From positions 1,401,121 through 1,465,120 of the forward strand of contig RPFO01000103.1 of NCBI GenBank assembly GCA_009746045.1: 64,000 nucleotides of DNA. Reading direction: 5' to 3'. A program made the position numbers and the translations under genes. Each line of letters starts with the position of its first letter. Within the stretch, counting starts at the first letter, position 1. Of this stretch, positions 1 to 10,869 are shown in pieces. The DNA is from Mesostigma viride (Eukaryota > Streptophyta > Mesostigmatophyceae > Mesostigmatales > Mesostigmataceae). Below the pieces are notes generated by a model. The model made no database searches. It worked only from the letters and a program-made list of their open reading frames with translations, and was not told the DNA's origin.

Positions 1-671
1 TACAGTGGAACTGGTCATTCCTTTCTTTTGTTTTTTACCTTTTGTTCTGCGGAATTGATTATTTGTTTAATGAGGTTGCTACGTGGCTGCGGCTGTGGAG
101 GAGCCCACGGTTTGGTATGCGTCATCTATCGTTCTGTGACCTCCCAACAGGAGCACAAATTGAGTAGCTCAGTTTTACTGGTGTATATAAGTCCAGTTTG
201 ATTGGTATAGCAGCGCAGTTTTATTGGTCAGTGAACAGGCTGCTGTAGGTGGCTCTGTAAGCCGGCGCGATAGCTTCGCAGGTTAACCACTTTTCAAAAG
301 CGTGGTTTATTCATCAAAGCTACTGACTGGCCTAGAGTACTTGTAATGTGACTAGAAGTACTCTGACTCTGACTAGCCTACAGCACTGTGATGATTAGAA
401 GTACTTTGACTGAGCTGGAAGTACTCTGTAGTTCTACCGGTTATAGTTTGGACACACACCAGTGCCCGCTGGACCTCAAGGTTTATAGAGACTTCCAGGA
501 TCACACTTCCAGGTCTCAAAGACCCGATCTAACAAAGTTCCTCTGGTCTCAAGGGCTCTGTTCTAGTTTGGATCTCAACCGCAGTGTCAGCAGCACTCTA
601 GTAGGCAAAGGACTTCTTTAAATGTTTGTTTCTCCACACCTCCGCTTGCCTTTTCGTTACATGTTTGCCAG
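1..671. other. No gene recognised; sequence before exon 672
   Basis: I see no exon here that matches the cysteine-rich exon which precedes the homologous module in the giant minus-strand gene. The stretch ends in an acceptor (TTTGCCAG at 664-671). It may be an intron of a gene starting left of the window, or the broken edge of a duplication. Confidence 0.4.
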
Positions 672-3600
672 CTGGCGGTGTCCTCGATCCTCCTGCCATA
701 AGCTACAGCGAACGTGGCTTTGGCGGCACGCCAGCGGCCCCCGCAACTGCCGTCGGCCCCTCCCACATCATCACCGTGATCAAGTCCTCCTTCTCGCGGT
801 CACTCTACCGGGTGTACGTGAAGAATCCCTGGCTCTCCGTCAAGCAGTCCTTCCTGACCCAGTTCCACCGCTCCAACACCATCTGCCGCGTGGGACCCTT
901 CATCAACGCTCCTTACACCGCGTACGACCACCTAGCTGACCGCTGGCTCATCATGGAGGTCGCGCGCAACGCCACCAGCGGCGGCCACTTCCTCTGCCTG
1001 CTGCTCTCGCTCAGCCACATCCCCTACGGGCTGCTGTACCGAGGGTACGCGGTCGCCCTCCCTGGGGACCCTGGCGACCTGGCGCTCGCGGTCGCGGCCG
1101 ACGCGTACTATTTCGGGACGGCCGAGAGCCCGCCATCGGTTTATGCCATCGACCGCGCGAGGCTGCTGGCCGGGAGCACGATGCGCCCGTTGGTGCGCTT
1201 CCAGCCGCCGGCACTGAGCGGTCTCTCCCTGCAGGGTCTGATGCCGGCGTCCCTGAGCGGGGCCGCCAGGGCGGGCGCCGCGTGTGGTCTCTTCCTTCGG
1301 GCGGTGGATGATGAGATCTCTGCCGGCACCCCGGACGTGGGCGGCGACTTTGTGGAGGTGTGGCAGCTCTGCCCCAGCTTTGACAACGCGGCGTCAGCAA
1401 GCCTGACCTTGTTGGCCAACGTGAGGGTCTCCGAGTTCGATTCCAGGTTCTGCGGTTCGGTGAGCGATGCCAATTGCTTTGCACAGCCCAGCTCGACGGT
1501 GTTGTTGAACACGTACCACCGGAGCATGATCTCCAAGGTCTCCTACCGCAGCTTTGCCGCTTATGATGCGCTGGTGGCCAGCTGGACCGTGGATGGCGGC
1601 AATGACAAGGTGCGTGTGTGAGTTGTGTGGTTCCATATGGAGCACGGACAAGGTGCGTGCGCTTGAGAAGCACTACGAGCCAGTTTGCGTCCAGCCTGTT
1701 CAAATATGCATACACACTTGGTCGCAGGTTGTGGTGAGCACGTGTTAACATGGCTGAGTTGCTGATATTTATAATGCTCATCATATAGCTGGCCCTCCTG
1801 TACTGCCCAAATCCTGGCTCTCTGAACATAGTTTTTCTAAAGTGAGCTGGAGGTGTTGCCGCTATCGCAAGTTTATAGGGTTGACGCGACAACCCTTTAG
1901 GCCGGTGCGGCCTGAAACCGATCTGTGAATGCTTGCTTTGGCTCGTTTTTCTGGCCAGGTGGGCGAGAGCTTCTGGCGATGGCCAGTTCTTGCCACTGTC
2001 TAGGTTTCTTTGTTAAGTGCGTAGTGATTTCCTAATCTGATATTTTTCTCCCACTCATTTTGTGACACTTAATTGATGTGTGGGCAATCTTATGTAACAA
2101 GCCGGCAAATGAAACGCCAGTATGTGTCATTTGCTCAGGCGCAATGGTGAAATATGCCGTCTGGGGCAAGGGCGCATTCCACGCCGGAAAGACAAAATCA
2201 AGCCCAGCTAGCTTAAGGTCGGCGTCTTTTCTTTTCCTGCCCACCCTCCCTTCGTTTTTTGTAAGGGGGTAAGTCTAGCCTTTTGACAAACCATAAGTGT
2301 GCCCACAAGCATCGGTGGTGGGGATGTGGCCTTCCTTTTGCATGTGCTCTGCTCATTGTTTTAGTAAGAGTCTGGTTACCCTGGAGTTCCACGGTTAGTA
2401 GAAAGTCCATTACTTGAGCATCATACTTCAGTCTTCAGGTAATATCCGTCGTTGACGGGTAGGCGGTATCTTAACGTGAGGCGAGCGAAAAACTTGCTGA
2501 TGAGCTTTTGTCCATGGTACTTTAAAGGTTATAATCTTAACTCAAGTCTGAAATTTATAGCGTTTTTGGAATATTGGCACCTTGGATTTAACAGGTCGAT
2601 TCAACAATACCATGGTGGTTTGAACTATAAATGTGTTTATAAACCGTGCCATGCACTTCTTTTTTTCCCGGGGGGGGGGGGTCGGACCGGGGGAGTCCAG
2701 GGTGCGGTCATGTGGGTGGAACTGCGGCGGATCGTGATGGCGGGTGTGCTGGGACCCTGGACGCGGTATCAGGATGGCATTATCAACCCCAGCAGCTCGA
2801 GGCACGCCTGGCTGCCAAGTGTCGCGCTGGACCGGTCCAACAACATCGTCCTGGGTTATTCCGGCATTGACGCCAGCCATGGCGTAAACGGAAGCTTATT
2901 TTTCACCGGCAGAGCTTTCCATGCCGCTCCAGGGACCCTGCCCAGCCCGGAGGCGCTGCTGGTCGCTGGCACATCCGCATCCACCACTACCACCTTTGGC
3001 GGCCGCAGCTCCATGGCTTTGGACGCCATGGACGGCTGTACGTTCTACTTCACGGGTCCCTGGGAGACTAGGGCCTCTCGCTCCGCCACGTATATTGGCG
3101 CGGTGCGCTTCCCTGGCTGCACAGGTGAGGCTGACTTGCGTATAGTTGTACCCTGTTGAGAGAGTAAAAGGATAGATAGCTGCTTGCTCTTTGCTGTTTT
3201 TCTTCAGCTTGCAGTTGGCTTTGCTGTAAGTTTTCTAAGTAATTTATTTAGAAGATTTGAAATCGGTCACGTGATCCGGTTGGGAAGCTGCGGAGCACTA
3301 GCCTTTATCATGATCATGCAGGCGGAATCTATCCTAGTATCAGAACTAGCTAGTTGTCTGTAAGTTTATTCAAGAGCACTGAGTTTTTTCTACGGCAAGA
3401 GAGGCTTGAGCAATGAGCCGGATGAGATTTCCATCATAGTAATTGGATGCTTTTGTGTGTGAATTGTTTTCACATGCGCACATATGACCAGTACTTGGAG
3501 GTGTGTGGTGACATTGCTAATAGATTTTTGGCTCTTCACGTTGTCCTTTGTATATATACCTTGCTCTCAAACGGGGATTGCTCCTGTTGTGTATGTCTCG

Positions 3601-3761
3601 CAGCGGTGGCTGCATGTTCTTTGGACACCGATTGCAACGATGGCCAATTCTGCACGCTTGACAAGTGCCGTGACGGCAAGTGTGTCAATGAAGCTGACCC
3701 GCTGCTGTGCCGGTTTGGGGAGGTCTGCAATGACGACCTCGATGTTTGTATGGTCGCTTAA
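672..3761 (+). CDS. Secreted beta-propeller-like plus CTDC-like module, 3 exons, 5' end not in window
   Basis: Three exons: 672-1609, 2701-3124 and 3604-3761 (stop TAA 3759-3761). Junctions are GT-AG and phases run 1-0-1 without a break. The product is about 506 residues. It is homologous throughout to the last three exons of the giant minus-strand gene, with the same intron positions and an identical last-exon length (158 nt). Visible family marks are ADRWLIMEVA near the start, the GNxVLGYSG-like segment NNIVLGYSG, and the DAMDGCTFYF block, which match a secreted bacterial propeller family (established from pattern memory, not a search). The last exon carries an eight-cysteine CTDC-like segment (CNDGQFCTLDKCRDGKC). 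No methionine start is convincing: the first exon opens with an acceptor and a split codon, so the gene either begins off the window or is a partial duplicate. It converges with the giant gene. Exons are intact, so it could be expressed. Confidence 0.8.
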
Positions 3762-3954
3762 TGCCCAGTTTCATGGTGATTGTATGGCTTCTTAAGTGCA
3801 CTTCATTCCTGACTGATTATAGTTCAATGGACATTACTTTTGAACCCCGGTTAATGAATTTCAGTTCTGAATCAGATGCACATTGCAGCACCGGAGCAAA
3901 CGGGATTGGCCTTTTGGCCGTCTCGGCACGACTGTCAACCAGTTAGTCATTTAG
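3762..3954. other. Downstream flank of the plus-strand module gene
   Basis: This short AT-richer stretch lies between the stop codon and the first retroelement. It presumably holds the 3' UTR. I could not place a polyadenylation signal with confidence. Confidence 0.3.
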
Positions 3955-4266
3955 TTAGGAACATAACTCCGTTGGGAGTATATGTAGCACATAGCCCTTG
4001 AGAAGGGGCATATGGCCTATAGTACATTCTAAGCTACTTCCTGCAAGGGTGGGAATGTAAACAACACTTGCTCTAGGTGCCCCAAGGGCACCTGCACCCC
4101 CCAGAGTCTCGGGTTCAACCCAGCGAAAGGGGATCCCGTCATGGGGGGGGAAGATCATTATATGGCTATACAAAAGCTAGAGCGTGGCATCTCAGCAGAG
4201 AGCAGCTCTCTGCATGGGCAAAGCATAACTAGATAAAGCTAGGCATCATCTGGAGTGTGGGACAGC
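3955..4266 (-). mobile_element. SINE-like element, copy 1 (about 310 bp)
   Basis: The sequence matches the element at 5800-6123 from the GAACATAACTCCGTTGGGA end (left) to the CATCATCTGGAG end (right). Two copies sharing both ends argue for a discrete short element rather than random LINE truncations. The 3' end lies on the left, so it reads on the minus strand. Its 3' end matches the tail of LINE family C. No clear target duplication was found for this copy. Confidence 0.6.
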
Positions 4267-4336
4267 ATAGGCACACATGTACATGGCTAACTAAATAATG
4301 CTCATGAATCAGCTGGTATAATGCCTGTAGGAGGCG

Positions 4337-4797
4337 TACATGTACATTAATTAATTAATGAATAGACACGTGACTGCGTCACGTGAGCATAAGTCCTCAG
4401 TGGGAGGGGAACATGGGATGGAATGGATGGTGTAAGCTATCTAGGTCCTAGTTACAGGGGTGTGGGCACCGCGGCCCGAATCGCTATGAATGCCATACGC
4501 GGTCACACGTACGCGGAGCCCCCACGTACAGACTTGGGGGTGGTCTCCTTCATCACTACTTGCCATCTATCCTTGCGCACCATCTGCCTCCATATTACAG
4601 ACAAACCAGGAGGCTGCCCGGGGGTGAGCCCGTCACGTCTAGTGTAGCACATGTCCATGCCGAGTCTATCACGAAATGTCCACGGGTGGCGGCCCTGCCG
4701 CGCGCGGCCGGGGGCACGCCGGGTTAGGACATATCGCCCAGGCTGGGCGGGCTTGGTGCCAGCTAGTCTATCTGAGGTATCTACCTGATTTGTGCTG
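4337..4797 (-). mobile_element. LINE family B, 5'-truncated copy
   Basis: The minus strand ends in the stem-loop CACGTGACGCAGTCACGTG followed by a (TTAA)n tail at the left edge. The body encodes the C-terminal piece of a LINE polyprotein (pattern LSVIWRQMVRKDRW in sister copies), here degraded by indels. Sister copies are at 4811-5210, 5311-6363, 7442-7530, 7928-8040, 55018-55497 and 55766-55856. Confidence 0.7.
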
Positions 4798-4810
4798 AGT
4801 GTATATAATA

Positions 4811-5210
4811 ATTAATTAATTTTAGCAGCCATTACATATAGGCGTTAATTAATTAATTAATAGACACGTGACTGCGTCACGTGAGCATAAGTCCTCAGTG
4901 GGAGGGGAACATGGGATGGAATGGATGGTATAAGCTATCTAGGTCCTAGTTACAGGGGTGTGGGCACCGCGGCCCGAATCGCTATGAATGCCATACTTGG
5001 TCACACGCGGAGCCCCCACAGGCTTGGGGGTGGTCTCCTTCATCACTACTTGCCATCTATCCTTGCGCACCATCTGCCTCCATATTACAGACAAACCAGG
5101 AGGCTGCCCGGGTGTGAGCCCGTCACGTCTAGTGTAGCACATGTCCATGCCGAGTCTATCACGAAAAGTCCACGGGTGGCGGCCCTGCCGCGCGCGGCCG
5201 GGGGCACGCC
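4811..5210 (-). mobile_element. LINE family B copy with 13-bp target duplication
   Basis: The copy is flanked by AGTGTATATAATA at 4798-4810 and 5211-5223. It has the same stem-loop and TTAA tail as the neighbouring copy, followed by a further short stretch and a second AATTAATT tail. The coding piece (minus strand, up to about 5215) reads as the C-terminus of a non-LTR polyprotein with LSVIWRQMVRKDRWQVV. The copy is truncated at its 5' end, as is usual for target-primed insertion. Confidence 0.75.
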
Positions 5211-5560
5211 AGTGTATATAATATATCATGTCATAATGCTTGATTCATGACACCTGTTGGCTGTCTCACGATCAGCCTAGCTGTTTAAATAGTGTCATAA
5301 TCAAGGACATTCTTAATTAAGTAACCATGATGTCACACGATTAATTGTGTCACACGTGAGCATGAGTCCTAAGGGAAATGAATATGGGATGGAGTGGATG
5401 GTGTACCTATCTAGTTCCTAGTTGCAGGGTTGCGGGCACCACGGCCCAAATCGCTATGCATGCCAAACGTGGTCACACGCTGAGCACCCCCACCGACTGG
5501 GGCTTGTTGTCCTTCATGTAACTGTCTGCCACCTATCTTTACGTGTCATCTGCCTCCATA

Positions 5561-5596
5561 AAACAACTAATTAATTATTCAAACACGTGCTCCCGT
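5561..5596 (-). mobile_element. 36-bp LINE-D terminal insertion with target duplication
   Basis: The insert is flanked by TGCCTCCATA at 5551-5560 and 5597-5606. Sister LINE-B copies (for example near 5070) show the uninterrupted site. The inserted bases are only the end of the LINE-D stem-loop (AACGGGAGCACG on the minus strand) plus a TAATTAATT tail. Confidence 0.7.
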
Positions 5597-5799
5597 TGCC
5601 TCCATATTACAGACAAACCAGGGGGCTCCCTGGGTGTGAGCCCGCCCCGTCGATCAAGCTAGGGTATTACCTGTCCATGCCGAGCCTATGATGGAAAGTC
5701 CAGTGGCGACCTTGCCGCACGCGGCGTGGAGCGTGCCACGTGCAGGCGCCTGTGCCTAAGAATGCGGAAAACATGTACATGGTAAATCTGCGTACAAAT

Positions 5800-6123
5800 T
5801 AATTGATTAATTAATTAATTAGGAACATAACTCCGTTGGGAATATATGTAGCACATATCCCAGAGAAGGGGCATATCAAGGAGACAACCGTAGGGGCATT
5901 CTAAGCTATTTCCTGCAAGGGTGGGAATGTAAGCAACCCTTGCTCTAGGTGCACCAAGGGCACCTGCACCCCCCAGAGTCTCAAGCTCAACCCAACTAAG
6001 GGGAGCCTGTCATGGGGGGTGAAGATCATCAGGGCTATACAAGAGCTAGAGCGTGGCATCTCAGCAGAGAGCAGCTCTCTGCATGGGCACAGCATAGCTA
6101 GATAAAGCTAGGCATCATCTGGA
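5800..6123 (-). mobile_element. SINE-like element, copy 2, with 10-bp target duplication
   Basis: The element is flanked by GCGTACAAAT at 5790-5799 and 6124-6133. It is a 324-bp insertion with a (TTAA)n-type tail at the left and no coding capacity. The terminal 35 or so bases (CTCCGTTGGGA...ATGTAGCACATAT read on plus) match the 3' end of LINE family C. A GGTTGAACCC-like block in the sister copy faintly recalls a pol III B box but is too far inside to be convincing. It may alternatively be a deleted LINE. Confidence 0.7.
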
Positions 6124-6371
6124 GCGTACAAATCCTCATTGCCAATGTGCAAACTGAATGGAGTTGCGCAGCATCGATCTTGGTGACGGTGCCGTCAAGT
6201 CGACGGTTTCTCCAGCTCCTGCGTCAGCGTCCACGTCTCAGCGCCATAAGTCAGGATCGCCAGAATGATGATCGGTTTGAACAGCTGGTCGCGCTTGACA
6301 ATCTGAGGTTCAAGGGCGGGCCGTTTGCTCCACCAGCGCGTACGGTGCTCGTGGAGCTGCCCCCACACCAT

Positions 6372-7387
6372 TAAATTAAATTAAATTAAATTACAACATG
6401 TCTCCGTTGGGAGATCATGTAGCACATATTCCTTGCTGGATGGATGGAGGTAGGCGGAGCCGCGTAATCGAACGAACCTAACTCTAAGCTATCGATCTAG
6501 TCTAAAAAAATCCTAACTACGCTACTCAGCAAAACGCCCCTTCCTCTTGGAAGGGGGTGGCTTGCCCACAGGGGCTGGCGTGTGAGCCTGGACAATCTTC
6601 TGCCACCGCTTCTTGTTCTGCATGGCAGTCCAAAGAAGAGAGAGGGAGTGAATGCGGTGTTCAAACTGAGCTGGGACCACTAGGTCGGCCAGCAACATCT
6701 GGGTATAGTTCATGGCAGGTTTACCTAGCTTCCTGGGAATGTCCTTGGGGCCAGGGCAGGTCAAGATACTGCCGCCCTGGTTGGCCAAGCCGCTGGGGGC
6801 CGGCCAGACCAAGGGCGGACGTGTCGATCTGGCTGGTGGGAGCAAGATGTCCTACAAATGCTATCCTACGCTGCCTAATCTCGTCCGAAATACGAGGCAT
6901 ACCCTGAATTGCGAAGAATCTAATGACCTACGCTGCCGGGAAAACCCTACACTCAGGACCTGTCGGAGCATCCTGTAAACCGTTCCGTCTAGCTTAGCCG
7001 CCAGTGTGTCCGTGAGTGTCCATGCCTCGGCGCCATACGTAAGCACCGTGAGGACGAGGACCTTGAAGAGCATGCGCTTACAGTGCTCGCCCAGGCCCTT
7101 CGAGCGCCAGTAGGTGGTGAGCGAACGGAGCCGGGCCCAGGCCAGGCCGATGCGGATGTCCACATCGTCGGCAGTGTCGGGGAGCATGCTCCCTAACAGT
7201 TTGAAGCGATCACGAAACGGGACCTCCGTCCCGTCGAGCAGGCGCGGCAGCGGCGGGCGACTGGAGGCCCCAATCACCATCGCCTCAGTTTTTACACTAA
7301 TCTGCAACCCCGCCGCCCTCGCCTCCAAGCCCAGACAGTCCAGCCAGGTCTGAATGTGCTCGGGGCGCGCGATGAGGGTGGTGTCTT
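6372..7387 (-). mobile_element. LINE family C, 5'-truncated copy with RT C-terminus
   Basis: The 1,016-bp insertion is flanked by CACACCAT at 6364-6371 and 7388-7395. The minus-strand coding sequence (about 7387 down to 6522, with frame breaks) begins just after the expected YADD position and covers the RT thumb and connector: LDCLGLEAR, KTEAMVIG, VLTVLTYGAEAWTLT, then the C-terminal tail. The 3' end carries the CTCC-CAAC-GGAG stem-loop and an (AATTT)n tail. The catalytic palm is absent, so it is inactive. Confidence 0.8.
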
Positions 7388-7441
7388 CACACCATGCCTA
7401 TTAATTATTTAATCATTAGTTTATTTAAATCATTAGTTAAT

Positions 7442-7530
7442 TAATTAATTAATTAATTAATAGACACGTGACTGCGTCCCGTGAGCATAAGTCCTCAGTG
7501 GGAGGGGAACATGGGATGGAATGGATTAAA
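7442..7530 (-). mobile_element. LINE family B, very short 3' end copy
   Basis: About 90 bp: a long (TTAA)n tail, the GACACGTGACTGCG stem-loop (with one base change in the stem) and a few tens of bases of 3' region. It abuts the tail of the next LINE-C copy. Confidence 0.6.
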
Positions 7531-7927
7531 AATTAAATCAAATTATAACATGCCTCCGTTGGGAGGTCATGTACCACATATTCCAGGTTGGATGGGTGGA
7601 GTGGAGGAGGCCGCGTAATCGAACTAACCTAACTCTAAGCTATAACTAGTCTAGAAAAGCCTATCTACGCTACTCATCAAAACGGCTCCGCCTCTTGGGG
7701 GGAGGCGACTTGCCCACAGGGGCTGGCGTGTGGGCCTTGACAATCTTCTGCCACCGCTTCTTGTCCTGCATGGCAGTCCAGAGAAGGGAGCTAGAGAGAG
7801 GGGATGCGGTACTCAAACTGGGCTGGGACCACTAGGTCGTCCAGCAACATCTGGGTATAGGTCATGGCATGTTTCCCGACCCTTTTATCAGATTATGGAA
7901 TGTTCTTGGCCGGCCAGCCATATGGAA
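7531..7927 (-). mobile_element. LINE family C, 5'-truncated 3' fragment
   Basis: It closely matches 6380-6740 (same CTCCGTTGGGAG...TCATGTA 3' end and the same C-terminal coding remnant), with an AAATT-type tail on the left at about 7531-7546. Confidence 0.65.
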
Positions 7928-8040
7928 TGAATGATGTAAGCTATCTAGGTCCTAGTTACAGGGTTGTGGGCACCACGGCCCAAATCGCTATATGAATGGC
8001 ATACGCGGTCACACGCGGAGCCCCCACAGCCCGCTGATGC
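7928..8040 (-). mobile_element. LINE family B internal fragment
   Basis: It matches the part of family B starting at GTAAGCTATCTAGGTCC (compare 4430 and 4930) through the AGCCCCCACAG block. It is joined directly to the LINE-C fragment on its left. Confidence 0.5.
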
Positions 8041-8399
8041 CTATCCGGGTCGTCATGTCGTCCTCGCAGTCAGGAAGCCAACTGCCCGGAGGCTGCGGCA
8101 AGTGAAGCGGCCTGACGCAGGGACTTTTACCTTGGTGTACGTCGTCTAAATAAGAGGCGGATCGAGGTTGGGCGGGGGGGCGGCCAGGCTGAGCTGGGCC
8201 ATGGTCTCCATTTTGGGGCTGATTTCTAGTCCGACAGGTCGGGCCTCGAGCGCCTGAGGCAGTCCAGCCAGAGTTGGGCAGACTCCGGCTTCTCAATGAG
8301 CGCGATGTCCTCGGCAGAGCGGATGAGGAGGGCACCGAGTTAAGTCTGCTGGTTTGACGGCCCCCCTTTGCCTGGGTCTCATTCGTAATCACTAGGCCA

Positions 8400-9648
8400 G
8401 GTTTGCGGCCAGCATGCCTAGCAACGGTCAGGTCTGGGTGCACGGTCCTTTGGGCTAGGCAGGCTAGCTCTTTGGGGCAGCCTAGCTCTGGATCGCGTGC
8501 CACCAGCATTTATTGCTGCCATTTGCCGGCTGTTACTACGAGGGTTCCCAGACAGTACGGCAGACTGCGGTCCAGGGCACCACCCCACCGTTCCCCCTTC
8601 ACAACGGGGTGTGGCTGGCAAGGTTGTGTCCTGTCCCCATATTTGTTCATTATTGTCGTGGATCACGTCATGCGCCAGGCACGTGCGCGCTTTATACCGC
8701 TTGAGCCTGGCTTGGACATCCTTATGTAACGAGCACCAAGAGGGCGGCCTGGGGCGGTGGCCCTGGTTACCGCCTGTCCGACCTGATTAGTTTATGCGGA
8801 TGATACCACCCTCATCGAGCGCCCCGAGCACATTCAGACCTGGCTGGACTGTCTGGGCTTGGAGGCGCGGGCCGGTGGGCCGGGTTGGAGATTAGTGTCA
8901 AAACTGAGGCGAAGGTGATTGGGGCTACCGGCAGTAGCCCGCTGCTGCCGCCGCTTAGCAGCTGCTAGACTGGTAGGAGGTCCCGTTCGATCCGTGATCG
9001 CTTCTAATAACTGCTGAGGAGCATGTTCCCTGACACCGTCAATGTGGACACCCGCATCGGCCTGGCCTGCCAGGGCCACTGGCTCGATCCGTTCGCTCAA
9101 TACCTACTGGCCAGCACTCGAAGGACCGCAAGCGCGTGCTCTTCAAGGACCGTCCTGGTCCTCACAGTGCTCACCTACGGTGCCGAGGCGTGGACGCTCA
9201 TATTGGACAAGCTGGTCATCGGCCGGCTGAACGGCACGGTTTACAATGGGATGCTCCGACAGGTCCTGAATGTAGGGTTTTCCACGCATAGATCGTTGAG
9301 AGTCTTTGTATAAGCCACAAGGGTATGCCCAATGTCCAGTGAGTAAAAAAAACGGGTAGGCTCACCGCCATCCCCCTCCCCCTTTATATATAGAAAAACC
9401 TCCCCAGCAAGGGGAAGGGGGGGTGACCTGCGCCAGAAATATATTTTCAGTTCAATTTTTTTCTAAAATCTAGCGGCGAGTACCCTGCCCCTAACCCTTA
9501 AATTAGGGTTTTCTATATTAGATTAGCTTAGAGTTAGATTATTTCGGTTTCGCGGCTTTGCCCCCCCTCCATCCATCCAGCAAGGGAATTTGTGCTACAT
9601 AATTGATCTCCCAATGGAGTCATGTTATAATTTAATTTAATTTAACTT
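8400..9648 (+). mobile_element. LINE family C reverse transcriptase remnant
   Basis: The plus strand shows the RT palm block WQGCVLSPYLFIIVVDH (about 8590-8670), the catalytic VYADDTTLIERP (about 8790-8820), then WLDCLGLEAR and VLTVLTYGAEAWTL (9150-9200) in shifting frames. It ends near 9600-9648 with CTCCCAATGGAG and an AATTT tail, the same 3' end as the minus-strand family C copies. Many frameshifts make it a pseudogene. Confidence 0.75.
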
Positions 9649-9654
9649 AAGCAG

Positions 9655-10735
9655 CGGCCCCTGCAGCTAGTAGCAGGCACTTAGCTCGCACCAACCAGGT
9701 AGACACATCACGTGGCCCCCCCGCGGAGGACTGCGACCAGCTCAGCCTGGCCGGCAACTCACGTGCGCCGGGCCCAGCAATGCTAGACGCCGCAAGGCCC
9801 GCACTTTCAAAGAACAGAGCTCTAGTAGAGGACATGGGGAAGCTAGGCCTCTCCGTAATTTGGAACAACTGATTATGGACAAGGCCAAGTGGGCCCAGGT
9901 CATTGAGCACAACGAACCCCCTCCCGTGGGGAAGCACCCGCGTGTTTGCAAACACGGAAAGCATGCTATAGACAAGACCCCTAGTAGGGCAGAGGGCACC
10001 ATAGATATGGAGTCGGCTCGTTGTTGTAGATAGATTAGACCGGTAGGTCAATTGCATGTACCCATCCATCCATCCATCCATCCATCCATCCATCCATCCA
10101 TCCATCCATCCATCCATCCATCCATCCATCCATCCATCCATCCATCCATCCATCCATCCATCCATCCATCCATCCATCCATCCATCCATCCATCCATCCA
10201 TCCATCCATCCATCCATCCATCCATCCATCCATCCATCCATCCATCCATCCATCCATCCATCCATCCATCCATCCATCCATCCATCCATCCATCCATCCA
10301 TCCATCCATCCATCCATCCATCCATCCATCCATCCATCCATCCATCCATCCATCCATCCATCCATCCATCCATCCATCCATCCATCCATCCATCCATCCA
10401 TCCATCCATCCATCCATCCATCCATCCATCCATCCATCCATCCATCCATCCATCCATCCATCCATCCATCCATCCATCCATCCATCCATCCATCCATCCA
10501 TCCATCCATCCATCCATCCATCCATCCATCCATCCATCCATCCATCCATCCATCCATCCATCCATCCATCCATCCATCCATCCATCCATCCATCCATCCA
10601 TCCATCCATCCATCCATCCATCCATCCATCCATCCATCCATCCATCCATCCATCCATCCATCCATCCATCCATCCATCGATCCATCAGGGTTAATGCTCC
10701 GTGACTCCCCAACGAGAGCATGCGCGAGTTTACTT
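9655..10735 (+). mobile_element. LINE family D 3' fragment with expanded CATC tract
   Basis: The plus strand encodes the polyprotein tail [10 protein letters not shown] and [19 protein letters not shown] (9770-9930). The 3' region contains the CATC tract (10062-10678), then GGGTTAATGCTCCGTGACTC and the terminal stem-loop CTCCCCAACGAGAG. The same arrangement with only a few CATC units is at 57790-58262. Confidence 0.7.
10062..10678. repeat. (CATC)n microsatellite, about 154 units
   Basis: The tract is about 617 bp of almost perfect CATC, broken only by one CGAT near its right end. It sits inside the LINE-D 3' region. Long PSIH/WMDG reading frames in all phases are a by-product of the 4-base period and are not genes. 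Confidence 0.97.
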
Positions 10736-10740
10736 AATTA

Positions 10741-10862
10741 GTTCAGGGCAGGTTTACCCATCTTTCTAGGAATGTCCTTGGGGCCAGGCCAGGTCAGGAT
10801 ATGCTGCCCTGGCTGGCCAAGCCGCTGGGGGCCGGCCAGACCGAGGTCGGTGTCTACCTGAC
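10741..10862 (-). mobile_element. LINE family C internal fragment
   Basis: About 120 bp closely matches 6712-6835 (GGCAGGTTTACC..., GGGGGCCGGCCAGACC). No tail remains. Confidence 0.6.
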
Positions 10863-10869
10863 TGGAGTG

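Larger units (their letters stand above)
5311..6363 (-). mobile_element. Older LINE family B-like copy, interrupted twice
   Basis: The minus strand shows the RT C-terminal signature LTYGAETWTLT in 6134-6363, continuing across the SINE-like insertion (5800-6123) into the C-terminal tail and 3' region at 5311-5789. A second, 36-bp insertion sits at 5561-5596. Frames are broken, so this is a relic. It is the oldest layer of this cluster because other elements sit inside it. Confidence 0.6.

Noticed and set aside
1011-1892. Minus-strand ORF of 293 codons opposite the propeller exon
   Set aside because: Arg/Pro-rich shadow of a GC-rich plus-strand exon that has homology and correct splice phases.
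5800-6123. tRNA-derived SINE with pol III promoter
   Set aside because: A weak B-box-like GGTTGAACCC is over 150 bp from the 5' end and no A box fits; only 'SINE-like' is kept.
9647-10741. Long MDGW and PSIH reading frames on both strands
   Set aside because: They are translations of the CATC microsatellite; a 4-base period leaves every frame open.
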